Assembly: GCA_965199245.1 (NCBI GenBank)
Contig: CBDAQP010000002.1
Coordinates: 186,001 to 250,000 of the forward strand
Direction of reading: 5' to 3'
DNA: 64,000 nt
DNA from: Carbonatibacter sp965199245
GTDB lineage: Bacteria; Pseudomonadota; Alphaproteobacteria; Kiloniellales; Kiloniellaceae
The notes under the pieces were generated by a model. It worked only from the letters and a program-made list of their open reading frames with translations, ran no database searches and was not told the origin of the DNA. Made by a program: the position numbers and the translations under genes. Below, piece by piece: positions 1 through 7,765 of this stretch (within the stretch, counting starts at the first letter, position 1; every line of letters starts with the position of its first letter).

Positions 1-147
1 GAAAGCGAAAAGTGCAGCTTCAACCTGATGTGGGTTCAAGTCCACTTGCGCATCTAAGAGGGTGCCAGCCAATTTCTCGACATCCGCAACAGAGTGTCGC
101 TTGCTTAACTCGTGTGCAAACAATTTAGCGTGGTAGTCGGTTATCAA
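1..147 (-). CDS. SNF2-family DEAD/DEAH helicase, N-terminal fragment (runs off the window)
   Basis: Reading the minus strand from a TTG at 147-145 gives 49 codons open to the window edge. The residues ITDYHAKLFAHELSKR are followed by EKLAGTLLDAQVDLNPHQ and VEAALFAF. This matches what I recall of the N-terminus of large SNF2/RapA-like helicases, where the next segment normally holds the Walker A motif; that part is outside the window. The TTG start is chosen because an AGAGG sits six bases upstream and homologues begin at the ITDYHAK segment; a GTG at 165-163 in the same frame is the alternative. Such helicases are often found in accessory islands, sometimes beside methyltransferases. The family call rests on recall of the sequence pattern, not on an alignment. 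Confidence 0.72.
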   Translation of the reverse strand, partial: MITDYHAKLFAHELSKRHSVADVEKLAGTLLDAQVDLNPHQVEAALFAF

Positions 148-376
148 AAGGCACCTCTGTGTCACTACTTTTCCGATAGCTTCAACGCGCATCGGTATAT
201 ATTGTTACGTCATTTCTATACTAATATCGCCTGTAGCTAAACAGCTAGAGTCTCACTGAATTCATCCCATGCGCGGTATATCGATTTTTTTGCTCTTGTC
301 GTTAATTTGTTAACAATGTTTTGTCAGATGCGCTCCAAAATCAGGGTCGCATTCTTCTGCGAAGTCTTGTGCGTTT
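148..376. other. AT-rich intergenic stretch upstream of the helicase gene
   Basis: No convincing gene is seen here. The stretch is clearly more AT-rich than most of the window and contains several T-runs. It would hold the promoter of the minus-strand helicase gene. I could not pick out a pair of promoter boxes with good spacing. Confidence 0.4.
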
Positions 377-589
377 TTATATTTCTGTAAATTTTATGTA
401 AATTCTTCGATTGCACGCTTTTTTGTGTGTTTTCACAAAATAATAAACAGCGAAAATGGATACTATCAAGGCGAGACAGGATGCAAGTACACCGGGCATA
501 CCCTCGGAGAGGGTCAGCAACCCGGCACAAAAGATGATAAGATCTTTCACAGACACGCCAAGAGCGTTAATGAAAGTACTCGAGAGCAA
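377..589 (-). CDS. possible small membrane protein, 70 residues
   Basis: A minus-strand reading frame starts at TTG (589-587), preceded by a run of six G that could serve as a ribosome-binding site. It has a moderately hydrophobic stretch at about residues 16-30 and a clear transmembrane segment at about residues 34-52 (GVLASCLALIVSIFAVYYFV). A basic tail (KTHKKACNRR) follows, as expected for a membrane anchor with the positive side in the cytoplasm. It lies on the same strand as the helicase gene, about 230 bases upstream of it. I do not recognise a family. The overlapping plus-strand frames look random. It could be a chance frame in AT-rich DNA. Confidence 0.35.
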   Translation of the reverse strand: MLSSTFINALGVSVKDLIIFCAGLLTLSEGMPGVLASCLALIVSIFAVYYFVKTHKKACNRRIYIKFTEI

Positions 590-644
590 TGTGACCCCCC
601 GTGCGTCAAATTCAGGGAATGAAAATCAACGAGGATAATTCTGG

Positions 645-1652
645 ATGAAAGAATTACAAAAATCAAGGTATTTAATCTCTTTTTGTCGATGTTTCCGGCT
701 GGTTTGTGCGGTCTTGTGTCTTGCCGTGGGTTTGTTCTCTGCGTCGGTGCAGGCGGGAACTTACGAGGATGGGCGCAGGGCTTTTGAGGCGGAGGAGTGG
801 GCAGAGGCCTTTCGCCTTTGGCTCGTGCTGGCGGATCGGGGACATGCACCGTCCCAGCTGGCCCTGGCAGAGCTTTATCTCAACGGTTTGGGCACGGCCG
901 AAGACCCGGTTGTTGCGTGGCTGTATGCCACGCTTGCGCGGCAGGGGGGGCTGGGGGATACGCTTTCATTGCTGGATGAAATCGAGGGGCGGTTGGATGA
1001 CAAGGATCTGGCCCTGGCGCGCCGGCTTGTTTCCGATTGGCAACCGGCGCGTCCTGTGGATGATGTACAACAACGCGAAGACCCGCGTGTTGAACGCTGG
1101 TTTACAGCGGCTGAAAAGGGACAGTTCAAAACTGTTCAGAATATGGTCGCAGAGGGCTTTCCGGTTGACCGGCGTGATCGCGATGACTGGACTGCGGTGC
1201 AGTTTGCCGCGCTTGCGGGGCGTCCCAAAACGGTGGCTGTTTTGATCGCAGCGGGGGCCGATGTTAATCAGAGCGACCCGCTGGGCATGACTCCCCTGAT
1301 GGCAGCGGCGGTGTCCGGGTCGCGGCGGACGGTGACACAGCTTATCGCGGCGGGGGCTGACCCTGATGCACAGGATAGTGCGGGGGAAACAGCTACCTAT
1401 ATGGCAGAACAGGCCGGACATCTTCGCCTCGCGCGCGATCTTGAACGGATGGAATTACCCCGTGACAAGGTGAAGCGGGTTCAAACATTGCTGATTCAGG
1501 CGGGATATTTATCCGGTGTCGCAGATGGTGTGGCGGGGAAAAAAACCCGGGCCGCCATTCGGACATTTCAAAAAGAAAACGGCCTCAAAGAAAACGGCCT
1601 TGTTCGCCCTGTGGTGTTGAGAACACTTGAGCATCAAAAAAAACCGCAATGA
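645..1652 (+). CDS. secreted Sel1 / ankyrin-repeat / peptidoglycan-binding protein
   Basis: The 335-residue product starts with a signal peptide (hydrophobic core about residues 18-33, likely cleavage after VQA at about residue 37). A Sel1-like helical repeat follows at about 40-95 (EEWAEAFRLW, GHAPSQLALAELYLNG). Two to three ankyrin repeats occupy about 175-265, with the typical LIAAGADVNQ and TPLMAAA motifs. The C-terminal peptidoglycan-binding type 1 domain covers about 275-330 (VQTLLIQAGYLSG, KKTRAAIRTFQKENG). The protein probably sits in the periplasm and binds cell wall while its repeats hold a partner protein. The start at 645 has GAGG about nine bases upstream. Each domain is common alone; the combination is less usual. 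The exact role is unknown. Confidence 0.85.
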   Translation: MKELQKSRYLISFCRCFRLVCAVLCLAVGLFSASVQAGTYEDGRRAFEAEEWAEAFRLWLVLADRGHAPSQLALAELYLNGLGTAEDPVVAWLYATLARQGGLGDTLSLLDEIEGRLDDKDLALARRLVSDWQPARPVDDVQQREDPRVERWFTAAEKGQFKTVQNMVAEGFPVDRRDRDDWTAVQFAALAGRPKTVAVLIAAGADVNQSDPLGMTPLMAAAVSGSRRTVTQLIAAGADPDAQDSAGETATYMAEQAGHLRLARDLERMELPRDKVKRVQTLLIQAGYLSGVADGVAGKKTRAAIRTFQKENGLKENGLVRPVVLRTLEHQKKPQ

Positions 1653-1746
1653 TAGTGACCGGAATGATATTTACCCGAGAGACTCGACTTGTCCTCTTTC
1701 GTCCCCTATATGGGGGGGGTATAAACTTTTGAACTGGATCAGAGTG

Positions 1747-2523
1747 ATGAACTGGACAGAAGAGCGCATTGCGCTTCTGAGAAAACTTTGGGCGGATGGT
1801 CATTCTGCCTCGCGGATCGGGAAAGAATTGGGGGTGTCCAAAAATGCGGTGGTCGGCAAGGCCCACCGGATTAAGTTGCCGCCGCGTCCTTCGCCGATCA
1901 AAAGTAAACGGACATCGGGAAAAGGCACAACACCACAGCCTGCGGCTGTGACAAAAGAGGCCCCGGCCCCTGTCGCGGGTGATGAAACGGCGAAAACCAA
2001 AAAAAAGCCGGTTGTTGCCAAGACAGCAGAGGCCCCGAAAAAACCTGTAAAGGCCCTCGCGACACGCGAAGTCCCCGCCGCTGAAACGGCCAAACCTCCA
2101 AAGACGGCGAGGACAAAGGTGGTTGTCAAGGCCAGCGATGCCAAGACCAGCGATGCAAAAATTGGCAATGCCAAGGGTGGAGCAGAGAAAAAACCTGCGG
2201 CGACCAAAACTGAAAAGGGACAGGATGCGGCTGATTGTCGTCTGTTCAGTGGAGTGACCGCGACCCCGCGCACGAACCGTGGCCCGAAATGCCTGTGGCC
2301 TGTTGGTGATCCCGGTGATCCCGACTTTCATTTTTGTGACGCCCCCTCTGTGCATGGCAAGCCCTATTGTGCTGAACACTGTGCGCGGGCCTATATCACC
2401 AAAACCCGGGGGGAAAGCACGGAAACAGGTGAGGAAGAGGTCACAAATTCAGTGGATGCGGATGCAGACAATCATTCGGGCGATCATTCAGACGATCACG
2501 GCACGCATGAGGCAACCTCATGA
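1747..2523 (+). CDS. gcrA: GcrA cell-cycle regulator
   Basis: GcrA is the alphaproteobacterial transcription factor that works with sigma-70 RNA polymerase at promoters carrying CcrM-methylated GANTC sites. The start at 1747 gives the canonical N-terminus MNWTEERIALLRKLWADGHS, a helix-turn-helix covering about residues 1-45. The conserved C-terminal part is also present (KCLWPVGDPGDPDFHFC, then PYCAEHCARAY, about residues 180-222). Between them lies a long linker of about 110 residues, very rich in Ala, Lys, Thr and Pro. It makes the protein 258 residues, against 173 in Caulobacter by recall. The same frame is open back to 1627, but that would overlap the preceding gene and lacks homology. 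A GANTC site (GACTC, 1681-1685) lies in the upstream gap. The amidase gene follows after nine bases. Confidence 0.95.
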   Translation: MNWTEERIALLRKLWADGHSASRIGKELGVSKNAVVGKAHRIKLPPRPSPIKSKRTSGKGTTPQPAAVTKEAPAPVAGDETAKTKKKPVVAKTAEAPKKPVKALATREVPAAETAKPPKTARTKVVVKASDAKTSDAKIGNAKGGAEKKPAATKTEKGQDAADCRLFSGVTATPRTNRGPKCLWPVGDPGDPDFHFCDAPSVHGKPYCAEHCARAYITKTRGESTETGEEEVTNSVDADADNHSGDHSDDHGTHEATS

Positions 2524-2532
2524 CCACGCCTC

Positions 2533-3747
2533 GTGCTTGATAGTCTCGGGGCCTTTGTCCCCAACGGAAATATTGTCCTTGAAGGGGCCGGGCAGGGGCC
2601 GCTCGTGGGTTATAGCTTTGCGCTCAAGGATATTTTCGATCTTCAGGGGCAGGTGACGGGGTTTGGCAATCCCGATTGGGCCTGTCGCCGTCGCCCGTCG
2701 TCTGCCCATGCCCGGGTTGTCAGTGATGTGTTGGACGCAGGTGCGATGTTGGTCGGTAAAACGATAACGGATGAGTTTGCCTATAGCCTCAATGGTCAGA
2801 ATAAACACTATGGCACACCCACAAACCCCGACGCACCCGGGCGCATTCCCGGCGGATCGTCCAGTGGGTCGGCATCGGCTGTTGCCGGGGGGCTTGTTGA
2901 TTTTGCCCTGGGGTCTGATACCGCTGGTTCAATCCGCGTTCCGGGGAGCTATTGTGGTCTTTTTGGCCTGCGGACGACCCATAATCGGGTGTCAAGACAA
3001 GGCGTCCTGCCGCTGGCAGGCAGTTTTGATACTGTCGGCTGGTTCGCACGCGGGGCGGCCTTGTTCGAAGCCGTCGGTCATGTTGTCCTGGGGACAGGGC
3101 AAGGACGCGGGCAGGGTGGGTGGTCGCTCCTGGTTGCACAGGATGCCTTTGATCTGTTGGAACCGCCCGTTCAACAGGCTCTCTTCCCCCTTTGTCAGCG
3201 TTTGGAGCAATATCTGGGTGGGGCGACACCTGTACGCCTGGCAGAAGGGCTGGACAGCCTGAACACCACAGGTGATCTATTCCGCACAATTCAATCCTAT
3301 GAAATCTGGCAGAATTACGGCGCGTGGATCACGCGGGTCAAGCCAGACATTGCCCCCGATATTCAACAGCGTTTCGACCAGGCCCAAACCGTCACACAGA
3401 CCGAAATGGAAATAGCCCAGGCAAAGCGGGATCGTTATGCACAGATCTTGCGCGGTCAACTGGATGAGAAAAGCTTTATTCTCTTGCCGTCAACCCCCGG
3501 GATTGCGCCCTTGATGCAGGCCGAAGATTCAGGTGGACAAGATCATAGAACCCGTCTTCTGGCTTTAAATGCGCCTGCCAGCCTTGCCGGGTTGCCTCAG
3601 ATGACCTTGCCGCTGGCTTTTTTTCAGGGCTGCCCGTTGGGGGTGTCCATGATCGCGGCTCCCCGGTGTGACGAAGAGCTTTTGGCCTTTGCCCGCGCCT
3701 TTACAGATCATTTTGATGGTGATTCAGGGCCTTTGACAGTTTTCTAG
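2533..3747 (+). CDS. amidase signature family enzyme
   Basis: This 404-residue protein belongs to the amidase signature family, hydrolases that cleave C-N amide bonds with a Ser-cisSer-Lys triad. All three parts are visible: Lys32 (in FALKDIFD), the GGSSSGSASA loop with the cis-Ser at about 110, and the nucleophile Ser133 in GSDTAGSIRVP. The short N-terminus and overall length resemble the indole-acetamide hydrolase/AMI1-like branch, but the substrate cannot be read from sequence. The start is a GTG nine bases after the gcrA stop. An ATG overlapping the gcrA stop is out of frame and stops after six codons. Co-transcription with gcrA is likely from the spacing. Confidence 0.9.
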   Translation: MLDSLGAFVPNGNIVLEGAGQGPLVGYSFALKDIFDLQGQVTGFGNPDWACRRRPSSAHARVVSDVLDAGAMLVGKTITDEFAYSLNGQNKHYGTPTNPDAPGRIPGGSSSGSASAVAGGLVDFALGSDTAGSIRVPGSYCGLFGLRTTHNRVSRQGVLPLAGSFDTVGWFARGAALFEAVGHVVLGTGQGRGQGGWSLLVAQDAFDLLEPPVQQALFPLCQRLEQYLGGATPVRLAEGLDSLNTTGDLFRTIQSYEIWQNYGAWITRVKPDIAPDIQQRFDQAQTVTQTEMEIAQAKRDRYAQILRGQLDEKSFILLPSTPGIAPLMQAEDSGGQDHRTRLLALNAPASLAGLPQMTLPLAFFQGCPLGVSMIAAPRCDEELLAFARAFTDHFDGDSGPLTVF

Positions 3748-3962
3748 ACGTGATCTTGTAGCGTGCTCTCATTATGTCGTACTTTGCGAATTGCTATCAT
3801 CTCGTGATGGCGTAGTCTGTTCCATAACAAAAGCGACACCCCCAGGGGTGTGGGACAAGAATCGATCAAATGGCTGGTGTCCAAAGACGACTCATCACGC
3901 GACATATCTACGCACACGCTACAGCAGGGTGCGATGGGGGGCGTAGCTATTTATCAGCAGAC

Positions 3963-4017
3963 TTGACGAATACCGTTCCTAGGTTTACATACGTATTGAA
4001 TTTTATGTTTTGTAAAC
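3963..4017 (+). promoter_or_regulatory. putative promoter with overlapping operator for the XRE-ImmA gene
   Basis: TTGACG (3963-3968) and TACATA (3986-3991) are 17 bases apart, a good sigma-70 spacing. An inverted repeat GTTTACA (3983-3989) / TGTAAAC (4011-4017) has its left arm over the -10 box and its right arm just before the start at 4030. An XRE protein encoded immediately downstream would be expected to bind such a repeat and repress its own operon. Binding by this protein is inference. The rest of the 3748-3962 gap shows only a short repeat ACACCCC/GGGGTGT near 3836-3852. Confidence 0.5.
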
Positions 4018-4029
4018 TGGAGATGATAG

Positions 4030-5112
4030 ATGTTTGGGGAGAGGCTTAAGGTAGCCCGTAAGAAAGCGGGATTATCTTTACGTAACCTTTCAGACGGTCT
4101 GGAGGGTATCGTTACCGCGCAAGCCATTGGCAAATACGAGCGCGGCGAAATGATGCCGAGTTCAACTATACTAATTGCGCTTTGTTCAAAATTAGAAGTG
4201 AGCTTGAGCTACATGGTCGCACCGTCTGGTGCACGATTGGGGAATATTGATTTTCGCAAACATTCAGGTACTCGTGCACGTGAACGCGCCAAAGTAGAAT
4301 CCAGTGTGTTGGAACATGTCGAGAAATATCTTCTGATCGAGGAAATTCTTGAGATGGACAGTGCGACATGGCACCAACCTTTTGATCGCCGTGAGCTGAC
4401 TACTATTGAAGAAGGTGAAGATGTCGCTCGTGACGTGCGTGAAGAATGGAACCTGGGCCTTGGCCCGATCCCAAATCTGACCGAGCTTCTGGAAGAGAAA
4501 GGCGTGAAGGTCATGATGCTGGATTTGCCAGACCCTGTTTCAGGATTGACTTGCGAAGTCATGCGAGAGGGTAAAACCCCTGTTCCTGTGATTGTCGTCA
4601 ATGCGAACCATTCATTGGAACGTCGCCGTATTACTCTGGCGCACGAGCTTGGACACAGATTGTTTACTGCCGATTCCAGGGTCGAAGAAAAAGCAGCAAC
4701 CCGTTTTGCCAGTGCCTTTTTAATGCCATCAGAGCATTTAATTGCGGAAACTGGAAAGCATCGCCATGCCGTTGGCGTTGAAGAAATCTATATCCTGAAA
4801 CGCATCTACCGTGTCAGTGCTGCGGCATTGATCGTCAGGTTGCGTGATCTTGAGGTTATTTCCATTGAACGGATGACCCGCCTCTTCAAAACTGTTGGAC
4901 GTACCTGGCGGCGTACTGAACCAAGCCCTATTGAAGAAAAAAATCAGCCAGGCTGTTTTGAAAAACCAAAACGTTTCCCACGACTGGTGTACCGTGGTTT
5001 GGCAGAAGACCTGATCTCCATTTCAAAAGCGGCAGAGCTTCTACACATGCCAGTGAAAGACGTTGAACAAGCAATGATTGAGGGGCTGTCTGATAGTGAA
5101 AGTCGTTGTTAG
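4030..5112 (+). CDS. XRE-family regulator fused to ImmA/IrrE-type metallopeptidase
   Basis: The 360-residue protein has an N-terminal XRE helix-turn-helix (about residues 3-62, LKVARKKAGLSLRNLSDG then QAIGKYERGEMMPS). A central ImmA/IrrE zinc-peptidase domain carries the motif ITLAHELGHRLF (HELGH, about residues 204-208) followed by FASAFLMPSEHL. A C-terminal helical region is unassigned. Proteins of this design repress their own operon and are paired with toxins or phage genes. The stop codon overlaps by 17 bases the GTG start of the PIN-domain gene that follows, so the two are translationally coupled, as in toxin-antitoxin pairs. The stretch is more AT-rich than the flanking genes, consistent with acquisition by transfer. 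Confidence 0.88.
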   Translation: MFGERLKVARKKAGLSLRNLSDGLEGIVTAQAIGKYERGEMMPSSTILIALCSKLEVSLSYMVAPSGARLGNIDFRKHSGTRARERAKVESSVLEHVEKYLLIEEILEMDSATWHQPFDRRELTTIEEGEDVARDVREEWNLGLGPIPNLTELLEEKGVKVMMLDLPDPVSGLTCEVMREGKTPVPVIVVNANHSLERRRITLAHELGHRLFTADSRVEEKAATRFASAFLMPSEHLIAETGKHRHAVGVEEIYILKRIYRVSAAALIVRLRDLEVISIERMTRLFKTVGRTWRRTEPSPIEEKNQPGCFEKPKRFPRLVYRGLAEDLISISKAAELLHMPVKDVEQAMIEGLSDSESRC

Positions 5113-5217
5113 TGATAGTTCCGTCTTAATGGATTTAGCCCGTACAGTGCTAATCGAATGCACAAGCCGACTTCCTTTCGATTTTGTCATCTCCGATACA
5201 ATGTTTGCTGAAGAGCT

Positions 5218-6452
5218 GGACACCCGTATTAACCTGGCGTGATGAGCGATTTTGTGATTCTATATTTTTTTATGCTTTTTTGAGGGAGTGGGTCATGGAG
5301 CGGAGAGGTTTTTTCAGTCTGTCAGATCATCTTGACCGGATCAGCAAGGACGGTGATCCTCTGGAGGTTCTCGAGGCCACGTTTGACTATTTCCGGGGGT
5401 GGCTGGTCGAGGGGTTGGGGTATGGCGACGGCGCGAAAGGTGGTCGCTCGCCTTTTGATCCGGTGTCCCTGTTCAAGGCGATGATCCTGCAGGCACAGCA
5501 TAACCTGAAAAAAATGGAATTCATGATCCGGTGTCCTGGATGCGCTTTCTGGATTTCGACCTTGGCGGTCCCACGAGAACACGATCCGCCTGTTTCGCAA
5601 CAAACTGACGGAAACCGGGACCTTGCGGCGGGTAATGAAGGCTTTTGACTGGCAACTGCACAAGAAAGGTTATATCCCGATGTCGGGGAAGATCGTTGAT
5701 GCGTCCCTTGTCCCGGCCCCGAAGCAGCGCAATACCGCCCCTGAGAAAGACGCCGTCAAGGAGGGTAAAAGCGCAACTGAAATCTGGCCGGATGACCCCG
5801 CCAAAGCAGCACAAAAGGATGTGGATGCGCGCTGGACGCTGAAGGTGGGCGACAAGGTTCGCTACCGGCCTGATGGCACACCTCTGCCACAAATCGCCAC
5901 TCGGCGACAAGTCCCACATCAGTATTGACCGGCACTACGGTTTCATCCGGGGCCAGGCCGTGACATCTGCTACAGCTGCGGACGGGCATCAACTCAGGCG
6001 TGTGTTTGATACGGACAACACGTCAGCCGAAGTTTGGGGTGACACCCGCTCTGAAAGCAATGAGAAATGGCTGGCGAAGAAAATGCTGGTCAGCCGCACG
6101 CAAGAAACCGAAGGGTAAACCCATGCCGAAAGCCAGTGCACGGGCCAACGCGCGAAAATCAGCCATCCGCGCACGGGTCGAGCATGTTTTCGCCCATCAG
6201 AAAAACCGCTTCGGTCTGTTCATCCGCACCCTCAAACGGGCAGAAGCCAAACTGACGCTGGCCAATCTCGCCTACAACATGGATCGCCTGATCTTCCATG
6301 AACGCCGGGCAACCGCAGTCCGTCCGGAATGCGGATTTCGTCGTAAAAAACGTCCCGCCACCGCAATCTGCGGCGAAAAAAACGCCGTCAACGTCTCGAA
6401 AAATCACAATTGGCCACAGCAGGGCATAAATCAGGGGTTAATACGGGTGTCC
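5218..6452 (+). mobile_element. IS5-family insertion sequence, 1235 bp
   Basis: The ends are perfect 17-bp terminal inverted repeats, GGACACCCGTATTAACC at 5218-5234 and its reverse complement at 6436-6452. They are flanked by a direct repeat AGCT at 5214-5217 and 6453-6456, a 4-bp target duplication. The intact ends and duplication show a single clean insertion. The transposase inside is broken by several small deletions, so this copy could move only with a transposase supplied from elsewhere. Confidence 0.9.
5295..6337 (+). pseudogene. IS5-family transposase, frameshifted
   Basis: Recognisable transposase sequence begins at ATG 5295 (MERRGFFSLSDHLDRI) and runs through LFKAMILQAQHNLKKMEFM, then SWMRFLDFDLGG, LFRNKLTETGTLRRVMKAF, IVDASLVPAPKQRNTA, KSHISIDRHYGFIRGQAVTS and RARVEHVFAHQKNRFGLFIR. 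It closes near YNMDRLIFHERRA. The frame carrying this sequence changes four times, near 5531, 5573, 5890 and 6095. At each place a few bases seem to be missing relative to the conserved family sequence. At least one more apparent loss near 6215 is in frame. The product cannot be functional. Confidence 0.85.
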
Positions 6453-6908
6453 AGCTTATGGACTTGGGTGACTACAGTCGCGACCGACTCCTCGATATGG
6501 GTTTTACATTGGGTGAATTAAGTGGCGACGGTGTCATTGCTGCCCGAGGTTATATGGCCGGGAACGCAAGACTGAGCTCACAGGATTGCTTTGCTCTTGC
6601 GATGGCGCAGGAAAAAGAAGCGATATTGATGACGGGCGATGGTCTATTGCGAAAAATCTCCACCAACAAGGGTGTTGAAGTACACGGTGTACTCTGGTTC
6701 GCTGATTTGATCGAAGAACATCAATGTGTCGAAAATGATGTTTTGCGCGATGGCCTTTTGATCCTACAGCAACACCCGGCCACACGTTTACCCAAGAAAG
6801 AATTGCAGAACCGGATCGACCGTTTGACAGCAGAATAATTACTTCTTTAACAGCACCCGCAGAAGTAGGTGCGGAATGCAAAGAAAAAATGAACGTCACG
6901 GCTGTGGA

Positions 6909-6947
6909 TTGTGAGGGCGGAGTGTTTCAGATGCTCTGCCCTCACAA
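6909..6947. repeat. long hairpin downstream of the PIN gene
   Basis: TTGTGAGGGCGGAG (6909-6922) pairs with CTCTGCCCTCACAA (6934-6947) with one mismatch, leaving an 11-base loop. It lies in the 6839-7090 gap between the PIN gene and coq9. It could end transcription of the XRE/PIN operon, but it lacks a clear T-run on either strand. I see nothing else certain in this gap. Confidence 0.5.
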
Positions 6948-7090
6948 AATGATGGCGATTCGCAAAGTGGTCATAATTAGAGTCAGGGGCGGACATAACC
7001 AGAGTCACGCTACAGATATTTTGACATCTTGATTTTCTCGTCATTTGTGCCATGCTACCCTGGTTGGAATCATGTTGGAGAATTGCTGTT

Positions 7091-7765
7091 ATGCAACAGG
7101 ATGACAGGATTCATTCCCTTGCCCGTGCTGTGTTGTCTTTTGTCCCCTGCGACGGCTGGTCTGTGCGTGCATTGATGCGTGCGGCCCGCGAAGACGGCCT
7201 GTCCGCGCAAGAGGCTCTGATCCTTTTCCCCCGGGGTGTTCAGGATGTGGTGCGCGTGCTTAATCAGTCCTTTGATGCACAGATGTTGACGGCCTGTCCG
7301 GCGAATGACCTTGACCAGATGCGGGTTCGCGACCGTATTGCGACCCTGGTCATGGCGCGGTTGATGGTGATGGAATCCCACAGGCTGGCGGTTAGGTGCG
7401 GGTTGTCCTGGTTTGCCCTCCCCGACAGAAACTTTGATGCCGCGCAGGTTCTTTATCGGACGCTTGATGCTATTTGGGTGGCGGCGGGTGATCGTTCCGA
7501 TGATTATAATTTTTATAGCAAGCGTATGATCCTGGCGGTCGTTTACAGTACGACCGTGCTGTATTGGCTCGACGATTCCTCCCCGGATTATGAACAGACC
7601 CGCGCCTTTTTGGATCGTCGCATTGCCGACTCGCTCAGGGTCGGGGGCCAGGTCGGGGGGGCTTTGGGCCAGGTTGCGGCGAATGTGGGCCTTTTTTCAA
7701 AGGGACTCAAAGCCTTTTCGCCGTTACAGTTTGTTTTTCCCTGTGCAGGAGTTCGCAATGTGTGA
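7091..7765 (+). CDS. COQ9-family protein (ubiquinone biosynthesis)
   Basis: This protein of 224 residues matches the COQ9 family, lipid-binding TetR-fold proteins that help deliver ubiquinone intermediates to the hydroxylase step. Signature stretches are FVPCDGWSVRALMRAARE at the N-terminus, RDRIATLVMARL, then LDAIWVAAGDRSDDYNFYSK and VVYSTTVLYWLDD, ending FLDRRIADSL. The start at 7091 is preferred because GGAGA lies about ten bases upstream and the protein then begins at the usual point. The frame is open back to an ATG at 7052, which has no ribosome site. The stop overlaps the start of the next gene by eight bases. Confidence 0.9.
   Translation: MQQDDRIHSLARAVLSFVPCDGWSVRALMRAAREDGLSAQEALILFPRGVQDVVRVLNQSFDAQMLTACPANDLDQMRVRDRIATLVMARLMVMESHRLAVRCGLSWFALPDRNFDAAQVLYRTLDAIWVAAGDRSDDYNFYSKRMILAVVYSTTVLYWLDDSSPDYEQTRAFLDRRIADSLRVGGQVGGALGQVAANVGLFSKGLKAFSPLQFVFPCAGVRNV

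Larger units (their letters stand above)
5096..6838 (+). pseudogene. PIN-domain toxin gene interrupted by an IS5-family element
   Basis: The 5' part (5096-5217, GTG start) encodes VVVSDSSVLMDLARTVL and continues to ISDTMFAEEL. The 3' part (6457-6838) continues DLGDYSRDRLLDMGFTLGEL and ends IDRLTAE. Removing 5218-6456 (the element plus one AGCT copy) joins GAG CT|T ATG in frame and gives a 167-residue protein. Expected PIN acidic residues are present: Asp7, the Glu of FAEEL, the Asp of SSQDCFALA and the Asp of MTGDGLLRK. PIN proteins are usually RNases acting as toxins; the overlap with the XRE-ImmA gene suggests this was its toxin. As it stands the 5' fragment stops a few codons into the element (TGA at about 5240), so no toxin is made. 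Confidence 0.85.

Noticed and set aside
5218..6456. Composite of IS plus XRE-ImmA and PIN read as a new multi-gene defence system
   Set aside because: The inserted genes are a standard transposase, and the target duplication and frame restoration show a simple insertion into an existing two-gene module.
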